NCBI GenBank assembly: GCA_964631945.1
Contig: CAZWAY010000030.1
Coordinates: 5,542 to 69,541, forward strand
DNA from: JABFRZ01 sp964631945
GTDB lineage: Bacteria > Planctomycetota > UBA1135 > GCA-002686595
Direction: 5' to 3'
Length of the DNA: 64,000 bases
Positions within the stretch are counted from its first letter, which is position 1. Each line of letters begins with the position of its first letter. The position numbers were made by a program, and so were the translations under genes. The notes beneath the pieces were generated by a model, which did no database searches, had not been told where the DNA came from, and was given only the letters and a program-made list of their open reading frames with translations. Positions 38,073 through 47,200 of the stretch are shown in pieces.

Positions 38073-38658
38073 CTACGATCCCTTGCGCTTTGCCCAAAGC
38101 GCGGTACCCTTGAAGGTCTACGCCGCACCCCGACTGGAACTCGGGGCGCACCAAGATCCCGGCCCGGGCGATTTACTTCGCTCGGGCCGCTTGCTTGGCG
38201 GGCGGTTTCGAGTTGTGCGCAGGCCCCACGACGGGTACCTGCCGGCGCTCCGCTACTCGAACTTGAACGGGATCGTGAACTTTGTGCGTGCTACAGGGGC
38301 AAACACGGAGTGTCCGTTCGAGCGTACCCGGCTCTTGGGAGCCAGGCGGAGACCGCAACCGATTTCGCTCGAACCCTTCGGGACCTGGAGCCAAGCCCGA
38401 CCTTGGAGCCCCCGGCCCAGCCCTCGGCCTCGCTCGGTCGAGACGCGGAGCGAGGCCCTGAACACAGGACCCAGCCCGCGAAAGCCCGCCCGGAATCCGC
38501 CCACGCCGTGGCTACACGGGCTGGGGCAATGGCGGCGTCCGATGCCGTCTGGCGACCTCAGGAGCGAGGGTGGCCGAAGTCGCCAGAATCGAGCCTAGAA
38601 CGGCCGCAAAGGCCGCTTCAAGAAAGGACTTCCGACGACTCGCAGGGTGCGGTACGGC
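38073..38658. promoter_or_regulatory. 586-bp non-coding end region with three inverted repeats
   Basis: Between the primase-helicase start and the right attachment site I find no credible gene. Near its left edge are three inverted repeats: GCGCTTT-GCCC-AAAGCGC (38085-38102), CCCCGA-N7-TCGGGG (38128-38146) and GGCCCGGGCGA-N6-TCGCTCGGGCC (38161-38188, one mismatch). It probably contains the leftward promoter and may hold recombinase arm sites or an origin. Confidence 0.6.
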
Positions 38659-38702
38659 CGGATTTTAAGTCCGATGCGTCTTCCGGTTTCGCCACTTCCC
38701 CG
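38659..38702. repeat. right attachment site (attR), 44-bp repeat, half tRNA
   Basis: Identical to 18914-18957. It equals the 5' half of tRNA-Leu(UAA) but is followed by no 3' half, so it is not a functional tRNA; it is the original chromosomal 5' half displaced by integration. Confidence 0.93.
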
Positions 38703-38810
38703 GGCGGAGCAAGGGCTCATCGTGCCGGGTTCGGGCGGGAGCGTCCATCGCCCGAAGTGGGAGCGAAGGCCGGGCTCGGTGGCGTGCCCGGCCCGACGCG
38801 CCGCGCGGCC

Positions 38811-39482
38811 CTAGACGCGTGTGAGCACGTCGCGCGCCTCGAAGCGCACCTTGGCCAGGCTCGCGTACTTGTCGTCGCTCGCGCGCCGTCCGGCGGCGGC
38901 CACGCACACCGTCGCGAGGCCGCGCGCGCCCAGGCCGAGGATGGTGTCATAGCGCGCGGGCTCGATGCCCTCCATCGGGCAGGCGTCGACGCCGAGCACG
39001 GCGGCGCTGGTCAGGAAGCTGCCGAGCGCGAGGTAGAGCTGCCGCCGCGACCACTCGTCGATCGAGAAGGGCGCGGGCTTCTGGGTGTGGCTCATCAAGA
39101 GCTCCTCGTGCCGGGCCAGGGACTCGCGCGGGACCGCGCGCACCTCGGCCACGCGATCCACGTAGCGGCGCACGTGCTCGGCGCCGAGGCCGGTGCGGAT
39201 CGCGAACACCACCAGGTGCGAGCACTCCACGACCTGCGCCTGGTTGCGCGAGGCGGCCTGGAGCTCGTGCTTCACGGCGGGGTCGGTCACGACCACGAAG
39301 TGCCAGGGCTGCAGCCCGTAGGACGAGGGCGCCAGCACGAGCGCCTGCTCCAGCGCCTGCCAGGTCGTCGGATCGATGCGGAACGAGGGCTCGAAGTGCT
39401 TGGTCGCGTAGCGCCAGCGCAGGCGCTGGACGAGTTCGTCGGGCGTGAGCGTGGCCTGGGCCGGGCTCTGGGGGGAGGGCAT
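38811..39482 (-). CDS. nitroreductase-family FMN oxidoreductase
   Basis: 223 residues from ATG 39482; an upstream in-frame ATG adds a low-complexity leader. Features of the family: RYATKHFEP near the N-terminus (RR/FMN phosphate region), SSYGLQPWHFVVVTD (active-site strand) and a C-terminal GLGARGLATVCVA...GRRASDDK tail for FMN. It reduces nitro or quinone-type substrates with NAD(P)H. Slightly longer than NfsB but within range. Physiological substrate unknown. First chromosomal gene right of the element. Confidence 0.88.
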   Translation of the reverse strand: MPSPQSPAQATLTPDELVQRLRWRYATKHFEPSFRIDPTTWQALEQALVLAPSSYGLQPWHFVVVTDPAVKHELQAASRNQAQVVECSHLVVFAIRTGLGAEHVRRYVDRVAEVRAVPRESLARHEELLMSHTQKPAPFSIDEWSRRQLYLALGSFLTSAAVLGVDACPMEGIEPARYDTILGLGARGLATVCVAAAGRRASDDKYASLAKVRFEARDVLTRV

Positions 39483-39631
39483 GGTCGTCTGGTCCGTGGT
39501 GGGAGTGTCCGCGCGGCGCCAGACCCTGGTCGCCGTCGCGCGAGCGATCAAGGCTAGCGCTCGGAGCCCTGTTCGCAGCTCGAACCCGCCGGCGCGCGCC
39601 GTGCGCGTCCATGGCGAGTACCGTGAGGGCC

Positions 39632-40978
39632 ATGACGCCCGCCCCCCTGTACCTCGTGCTGCTCGCCCTCGCTCCGACCCACGACGAATCCCAGGACTGG
39701 CCGCAATGGCGCGGCCCCAGCTTCGACGGCGCGAGCGCCGTCACGGGGCTCCCGGCCGAGCTCGTACTCGCCGAGCACGTGCGCTGGGTGGCCGAGATGC
39801 CGGGACCGAGCGCGGCCACGCCGATCGTGCTGGGCGAGAGCGTGTACGTCACGGCCGCGGTCGAGGAGGCCGGGCTGTTGCTCGCGCTGTGCCTCGAGCG
39901 TTCGAGCGGCGCGGTGCGCTGGGAGGACCAGGCCGGCAGCGGCTACCAGCCGCGCGGCAAGGGCTCGAAGACGCGCATCGACCCGCGCAGCGACTACGCC
40001 TCGCCCTCGCCGGTCGCGCACGCCGCGGGCGCGGTGTTCTTCTTCGGCAACGGCGACCTCGTCGGCTACGACCTCGCGGGCCAGCGTCTGTGGGCGCGCA
40101 ACCTGCAGCAGGACTTCGGCCCGTGGGCCTTCCAGTGGACCTTCGGCGCCAGTCCCACGCTGTACGCGGGCCGGCTGTACCTCCCGGTCCTGCAGCGCGA
40201 TCGCCCGACCGACGGCAGCGCGAGCACGGAGCCGAGCCCCTCGTACCTCTTGGCGCTCGAGCTCGCCAGCGGCAAGGAGCTCTTCCGCGTCGCGCGCCCC
40301 GCACCCGCCAAGATGGAGTCGCTCGAGTCCTACGCCACCGCCATCCCGTACGAGTCCGGCGCGCGCAAGGAGCTGCTGGTCGTCGGCGGCGACGTGATCA
40401 CCGGCCACGACCCCGCGAGCGGCGCCGAGCTGTGGCGCTGGGGCACCTGGAACGAGGACCACCGCGAGCCGTGGTGGCGCATCGTGCCCTCGCCGGTGGT
40501 GGGGGACGGACTCGTGCTCGTGTGCGCGCCGAAGCGTGCGCCGGTCTACGCGCTGAAGCTCGGTGGAGCGGGAGTGCTCGGGCCCGAGGCGCTGGCGTGG
40601 CGCAGCGCCGGCCGCCCGAACCCGGTGTCGAGCGACGTGCCCACGCCGCTCTTCTATCGCGGGCGCTTCTTCGTGCAGTCGGAGGGCGGCGCGCTGTCGC
40701 GCGTCGAGCCGCGCACGGGCAAGGTCGAGTGGACCGTCGAGCTGCCCGAGCGCACGCCCTGGGAGGCCTCGCCCACCGGCGCCGACGGACGCGTGTGGAC
40801 GCTCTCGCACGGCGGCACGCTGGCCGGCGTGGACGCCGAGAGCGGCGCGCTCGTCACGACGCTGCCTCTGGCCGCCGGCGAGGACGACTCGAGCCCGATC
40901 CGCGCCAGCGTGGCCGCGGCCCACGGGGCGCTGTTCGTGCGCACGAACGAGCGCCTCACCTGCCTCGGCGTGCGCTAG
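39632..40978 (+). CDS. PQQ-binding-like beta-propeller protein
   Basis: 448 residues from ATG 39632 (GAGGG just upstream; the ATG at 39611 is less likely). A short hydrophobic leader precedes QDWPQWRGPSFDG, the signature start of planctomycete PQQ-like beta-propeller proteins. Blade endings such as SGAVRWED, GKELFRV, SGAELWRW and GKVEWTVE follow. No catalytic residues of a dehydrogenase can be identified. Likely a periplasmic scaffold or sensor. The TAG stop codon lies within the left end of the MITE-like element that begins at 40975. Confidence 0.82.
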   Translation: MTPAPLYLVLLALAPTHDESQDWPQWRGPSFDGASAVTGLPAELVLAEHVRWVAEMPGPSAATPIVLGESVYVTAAVEEAGLLLALCLERSSGAVRWEDQAGSGYQPRGKGSKTRIDPRSDYASPSPVAHAAGAVFFFGNGDLVGYDLAGQRLWARNLQQDFGPWAFQWTFGASPTLYAGRLYLPVLQRDRPTDGSASTEPSPSYLLALELASGKELFRVARPAPAKMESLESYATAIPYESGARKELLVVGGDVITGHDPASGAELWRWGTWNEDHREPWWRIVPSPVVGDGLVLVCAPKRAPVYALKLGGAGVLGPEALAWRSAGRPNPVSSDVPTPLFYRGRFFVQSEGGALSRVEPRTGKVEWTVELPERTPWEASPTGADGRVWTLSHGGTLAGVDAESGALVTTLPLAAGEDDSSPIRASVAAAHGALFVRTNERLTCLGVR

Positions 40979-41153
40979 CAGTCCGTTGAAAAAGATCCCT
41001 GCTGCGGCTTCGCGCGCATCGACGGTGCGTCGTCACGCTCGTCGAGCCGTGCTCAGCGGCCAGGAAGGCCGCTTCCGCCGTCTCTCCGTCGCGTTCCTAG
41101 CTCCGTCGATGCGCGCTTTGCCTCGCGACGGGACTTTTTCAACGGCCTGCTAG
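40975..41153. mobile_element. MITE-like element with terminal inverted repeats, 179 bp
   Basis: The left end CTAGCAGTCCGTTGAAAAAG and the reverse complement of the right end CTAGCAGGCCGTTGAAAAAG differ at one base. A second inverted pair (CGCGCATCGACGG / CCGTCGATGCGCG) lies further in, so about 50 bases at each end can pair. No ORF. The palindromic CTAG at both tips may be the duplicated target. It lies between convergent genes and could fold as a bidirectional stop. Confidence 0.8.
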
Positions 41154-41228
41154 GGAGAACCAGCCCCGGAAAGAAGACAGGCCCCCCACCCGCCACCATG
41201 GGTGAGGAGCCTGCCGGTTGGTCTCTGG

Positions 41229-44200
41229 TCACTGGTCGCTGCCCAGCGCGCGCCCGAGCTGGTCGCCCGCGCCGCTGCCGGTGACCCTGCCGTCGGCGTT
41301 CTCGGCCGGGAGGCTCGCACCCAGGTTGGCCGCGCCGAAGACGTACACGCGTCCGAGATCGGTGCCGAAGTTGTCGAGGCCGGGCGCGGTCACGACCATG
41401 TCGTCGCGGCCGTTGCCGTCCACGTCCACCAGCGCCACCTGGTTGCCGAACTCGCCCGTGCTGCCGACCTCGGCCATGAGCACCACGTCCGCCGTGGCCG
41501 CGAGGCGATCGGCGAGCGCGGCCCCGCCGCGGAACAGGTAGGCCCGGCCGGAGCCGGACTGGTTCGGCGCGCCGATGAGCAGGTCCACCCGTCCGTCGCC
41601 GTCCACGTCGCCGGTCGCGAGCGCGGTGCCGAGGCGGGCGCCGGCATCTTCGGCGTCGAACACGGCCTTCGCCAGGAATGCGCTGCCACTCGCGAGCGTC
41701 GGGCTGCCGAGGAAGACGTAGACCGCGCCCGAGGCCGTGCCCGAACGCGTGCTCGCGGGCGCGCCGACGATCAGCTCGTCGATGCCGTCGCCCGTCAGGT
41801 CGCGCACCGCGATGGACGTCCCGAAGCCCTCGCCGTCCTCCGCGCCGTGCAGCACGACCCAGGGTTGCGGATCCAGCGCGGCGAAGGCGCCCGGCCCGCC
41901 GCGGAAGATGCGCACCTCGCCCGGCTTCCAGGGCGTGCCCGAGTTCGGTCCGAAGGCCGTCGGCGCACCGACCACGAACTCCGGCCAGCCGTCGCCGTCC
42001 AGGTCGCCCGCCGCCAGACTGGTGGCGAAGCCCTCGTTGCCGAACTCGCCGAAGATCACCAGGTTGGCCTGCGGCCCGAGGCCCGCGGCGCCGCCCTTGA
42101 ACACGTGCACGGCGCCGGGCGTCCGCCCCGGCACGCCCACCATCAGGTCGAGCACGCCGTCGCGGTCGAGGTCGCGCAGGCACAGCGCGGCGCCGAAGCG
42201 ATCGTTGATGCGTGAGCTGAAGAGCTCGGTGCGCGCCTGGGACGGGATCAGCGGGACGGGCGAGGGCGACAGCGGACCGCCGAAGACGTACACCGTGCCG
42301 GCGTTGCTCGCGCGCAGGTCGTCGCCGGGCGCGCCGATGAGCAGCTCCGAGTGACCGTCGCCGTCGAGGTCGCCGGCCGCCACCGACACGCTGAAGGACG
42401 TGGCCACGCGCGCGGGCAGGGCCTTGAGGTCGGCCTGGGCCGAGGTCTTGTCGAGTATCGGCAGCGCGGTGCTGAAGAAGACGTTGACCGCCCCCGCGTC
42501 GCGTCCGATCGTGTCGTCGCCGGGCGAGCCGAGCAGCAGATCGCCACGCCCGTCGCTGTCGAGGTCGGTGGCCAGGCGTCGCTGCCAGCGGAAGCCGCGC
42601 GCGAGCAGGGCCACGCCGTTGCCATTGGTGAGCTGGACGTCGGCGTCGGTCAGCGCGGGACCGGGCGGGACCTCGCACGAGAGGTGCTGGTCGTCGTACA
42701 CGACCACGTTCGTGGCCGGCACTCCGCCGATCGTGACCTGGTGCGTGCCCGCGCCCTCCTCGAGGAAGCCGGAGCCGACCACCACCACCATGGAACCGCC
42801 CACGGGCTCGCCCATCGAGGGCTCGAGCCGCAGCAGGGCCGGCTTGACGAAGTACTGGAAGCCGAGCGGCAGGCGCGCGTTGCCCTGGGGCCAGCTCACG
42901 CTCACGTCCACCCACGCGCTCGACGCCAGCGGCGGCGCCTGGCAATCGATCGTGTTCCGGTCCACCACCACCACGCTGGTCGCGGGCGTGGAACCGAAGC
43001 TCACGCTCATGCCCGGCAGGAAACCCGCGCCGCTCAGGCGCACCGCGGTCGTGGCCAGGGTCGGACCGCGCGCGGGCGTGACCCCGGTCACGATCGGCAC
43101 GATCACCGCGTCGTAGGTGAAGCCGCCGAAGAGCGTGACGCTGCCGTTGGCGTTGGTGAGCACGACGTCGACCGCCGTGCTCGGCGGGCCGGCCGGCGTG
43201 ACGCAGGTCAGCTGCGTGTCGCTCTGGACCACCACCGCGGTCGCGGCCACGCCGCCGAAGCTGAGCGCGTTCGGGCCCGGGGCATCCAGCTGGAAGCCGC
43301 TGCCGGTCAGGGTCACGCTGGTGCCGCCGTCGGGCGGGCCGTTGGCGGGCGCGACGGCCGTGAGCGTGGGCCGCGCGTAGTAGCGATAGCCGCTCGGCAG
43401 GAGCGCCGTGCCGTTCACGTTGGCGACCGTGACCTGCACCGCGAGTCCGGCCGTGCCCGCGGGCACGTTGCACTGGATCGTGGCGTCGCCCAGGACGGAG
43501 ACGCCGGTGGCCGAGATGCCGCCGAAGGAGACGATGTTCACCGAGGCGCCGTCCGCCAGGAAGCCGGAGCCCGCCAGCGTGACGCGATTGCCACCCGCGG
43601 CCGGGCCGCTGGCGGCCGTGATCGAGGTGAGCGTCGGCCTGGAGTGGTAGCGGAAGTCGCTCGGGGATTGGGCCGTGCCGTTGGCGTTGGTGAGCGTGAG
43701 CGGGACCACCGCTCCGCTCGTGCCCGAGGGCACGCGGCACGTCACGCGGCCGTCGTCGAAGACCACCACCGAGCCGCCCGGCGTGCCGCCGAACGAGATC
43801 TGGGGCACACCGGCCGCGTCGTTCACGAAGCCCGTTCCGCGCACGGTCACCAGCGTTCCGCCCAGCGAGGTCCCGTCGGGCGGCGAGATCGAGCTGATGG
43901 TCGGCAGGCCGTGGTAGCGGTAGCCGGCCACGAGCGAGGCCGAGCCGTTGGCGTTGCCCAGCACGACCGTCGCGGAGCTGCCGCCGGTCCCGGCCGGGAC
44001 CGTGCAGGTGAGGCTGGTGTCGGAGAGCACGCTCACGTTGCTGGCCGCCGCGCCACCGAAGGTGACGGTGTTCGTGCCGGCGCCGCTGGCCTGGAAGCCG
44101 CTGCCCGTGAGCGTGACCGTGCCGCCGCCCGCGGCGGGTCCGCTGGCGGGGGAGATCGCGCTCAGCGTGGGGCCGGCGGCGAGATAGGTGAAGGCCGCCG

Positions 44201-47200
44201 CGCGCAGGGCGCTGCCGTTCACGTTGCTCACGCGCACGTCCACGCTCGCTCCGGCCGTGCCCGCCGGCGTCAGGCACTGCAGCGTGGTGTCGCTCACCAC
44301 GACCACGCCCGTGGCCGCCACGCCGCCGAAGGTGACGGTGTTGGTCCCGGCCGAGAAGGCGAGGAAGCCGGTGCCGGTCAGGGTCACGCTCGTGCCGCCC
44401 GCGGCCAGGCCGCTGGGCGGAGCCACCGCCGTGAGGGTCGGGGCGGGCGCGTCGAAGCGGAAGGCCGCCGCGAGCACGACCGAGCCGTTGGCGTTCGACA
44501 GGCTCACGTCGACCTGGGTGCCGGCCGGCTGTGCGGCCGCCGTGCAGACCAGGCTGGTGTCGGAGAGCACGCTCACGCCGCTCGCCGGCACGGTCCCGAA
44601 CAGCACCGTGTTGGTCCCGGCGCCGTCGGCGAGGAAGCCCGTGCCGGTCAGCGTGACCACGGAACTCGCGTTGCTCGAGCCGCGCGACGGCGCGACCGAA
44701 GTCAGGGTCGGCAGGGCGTGGCGCCGGTAGGCGGCGTTCAGCGTGGCGCTGCCGTTCTGGTTGCTCAGGACCACGTCCACCACGGCGCCGCCCGTTCCGG
44801 CCGGCGTCAGGCACTGCACGCGAGCGTCGTCGAGCACCACCACACCGGTGGCGGCGACGCCGCCGAAGCTCACCACGGTCGTGCCCGCGCCCACCGCGGT
44901 GAAGCCGGCGCCGTTGAGGGTCACGCTGGTGCCGCCCTGGGCCTTGCCGCTGGTCGGCGTGAGCGAGGTCAGGCTGGGCGCGCGGTTGTAGCGGTAGGCC
45001 CCGCTCAGGGTGGAACTGCCATTGGCGTTGGCGAGGCGCACGTCCACCGTGCTCCCGGGCGTGCCGGGCGGCGCGACGCAGGTCACGCTGCCGTCGTTGA
45101 CCGCGACCACGCTGCTGGCCGGCGTGTTCCCGAAGAACACCGAGTTCTGTCCGGCCTCGTTGGCGACGAAGCCCGAGCCGCTCAGCGTCACGCTGGTGCC
45201 GCCGAACTCGCTGCCGCTGGTCGGCGTGAGCGCGACCAGGCTCGGCAGCGCGTTGTAGCGGAAGCCGCCCGTGCGCACGGCCGTGCCGTTGGCGTTCTGC
45301 AGCGAGACGTCCACCAGCGCGGCGGGGGTCCCGCCCGGCGTGGTGCAGGTCAGCGTGGTGTCGTTGACGACCACCACGTTGGTGGCGGGCGTGCTGCCGA
45401 AGAGCACCGTGTTCGGACCGGGCGTATCGCTCTGGAAGCCCGTGCCGCTCAGGCTCACGACCGTGCCGCCCGTCGCCGGGCCGCGGCTCGGCGTGAGCGT
45501 GGTGAGCGTCGGCAGTGCGTGGTAGCGGAAGGCCGAGGTCTTGCTGCCGCTGCCGTTCGCGTTGCTGACGGTCACGTCCACGCGCGTGCCCGCCGTCCCG
45601 GCCGGCGCGCGGCAAGTCAGGGTGGTGTCGTTCACGACCGCGACCTGGGTCGCGGCCAGGGCGCCGAAGGTGACCGTGTTCGTCCCGGCTCCGGAGGCCT
45701 GGAAGCCGGTGCCCGTGAGCGTGACCAGGGCCCCGCTGGCGGGTCCGTGGTCGGGCGTGAGCGCGCTCACCAGCGGCGGTGCGCGGTACTGGAAGGCCGC
45801 GGCCAGCGTGGCCTCACCGTTCAGGTTCAAGAGGCGCACGTCCACGCGGGCGCCGGGCGTGCCGGCCGGCGTGGTGCACTCGAGCGTGGTGTCCGACAGC
45901 TCGAGCACGTCGAGCGCGGCCACGCCGCCGAACAGCACCAGGTTCGAGCCGGCGCCTTCGACCAGGAAGCCCTGGCCCTGGAGCGTGACGCGCAGGCCGC
46001 CGGTCGCCGCACCGCTCGTGGGTGCGAGCGAGGTCAAGCTCGGCGGAGGGTTGTAGCGGAAGGCGCCCGCCAGCGTGTCGCTGCCGTTGGCGTTCTCCAC
46101 CAGCACGTCCACGAGCGCGCCCGCGCTGCCCGCCGGAACATCGCAGGCCGCACTCGCGTCGCCGAGCACGCTCACGTTGGTGGCCGGGACGCCGCCGAAG
46201 CTCACGCGCAGCGCGCCCGCGCCCTGGGCCAGGAAGCCGCTGCCGTTGAGCGTCACGCGCGTGCCGCCCGCGGCCGGGCCGTGGTCGGGCGTGACCAGCG
46301 TGAGGTCGGGCTGGATGGCCCGGTAGGTGAACGCGTTGAACAGGAGGGCGCCGCCGAGATTCGTGCGCACGTTGACCGAGACCCGGCGCCCGATGGCTCC
46401 GGGCGGAGTCGTGCAGCGCAGGCTCGTGTCGCTGAGCACCACCACGTCGCGCGCCAGGACGCCGCCGAAGCTGACCAGCGCGCGACCCTCGCTGAAGCCC
46501 TTGCCCGTGAGGAGCACGCTCGTTCCGCCGGTGAAGGGCCCTTCCGCGGGCGAGAGGCTGGTGAGCGTGGGCGGCGCACCGATCTCGAACGCGCCGGGCA
46601 GCACGGCCGTGCCGTTGCTGTTGCTCACCGAGACGTCGTGCTTGCCGATCGTGGCCACGACCCGGCAGGTGAGGCGCGTGTCGCTCAGCACGACCACGTC
46701 CTGCGCCAGGAAGGTCCCGAAGCGCACCCAGGTCTCGCCGGCCGAGTTGTTCACGAAGCCCGTGCCGGTCAGCGTGAGCGTCCCGGTGCCGAGCGGCGGG
46801 CCCTTGGCGGGCGAGATCGAGAGCAGGGTCGGGAGCGGGTGGTAGCGGTAGGACTGCGGCAGGCTCGCCGAGCCCAGGTTGTTGTTGACCGCCACGTCCA
46901 CGGTCGAGCCCGGGACGCCCGGCGCGGCCGAGCAGAACAGGGTCTCGTCGTCCACCGTGATCACGTTGTCCGACAGCACGTCGCCGAACTTCACGCGGTT
47001 GACGCCGGCCCGCGAGGCCATGAACCCGCGCCCCCGCAGGGTCACGAGGCCCTGTCCGAGCGAGCTGCCACTGGCCGGTTCGAGCGAGGACAGCGTGGGC
47101 GGACGCTTGCCGAAGTGGTACGCGCCCACCAGCGTGGCCGAGCCGTTGGTGTTGGCCACGACCACGTCGACGTAGCCCTGGGCATGGATCGGGGTGCGAC

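Larger units (their letters stand above)
18914..38702. mobile_element. integrative element in tRNA-Leu(UAA), about 19.7 kb
   Basis: Boundaries: the perfect 44-bp repeats at 18914-18957 and 38659-38702. Content: integrase at the tRNA end, a second tyrosine recombinase, a PrimPol-SF3 replication protein, an HU-like protein, an XRE regulator, an iteron-like array, and cargo of unknown function. Parts (about 29.5-31.6 kb) look visibly less GC-rich than the host genes, as expected for acquired DNA. No capsid, portal, tail, lysis, large terminase, relaxase or conjugation gene was recognised. It therefore resembles a replicating integrative element that needs a helper for transfer (phage-satellite-like or mobilisable island). 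The precise class is unresolved. Confidence 0.9.

Noticed and set aside
38173..38504. Small ORFs on the minus strand between the primase gene and attR
   Set aside because: Arg/Pro-rich translations, no ribosome-binding sites, overlapping one another in several frames; treated as non-coding.
38659..38702. A second tRNA-Leu
   Set aside because: Only the 5' half is present; no variable arm, T-arm or 3' acceptor strand follows. It is the att remnant.
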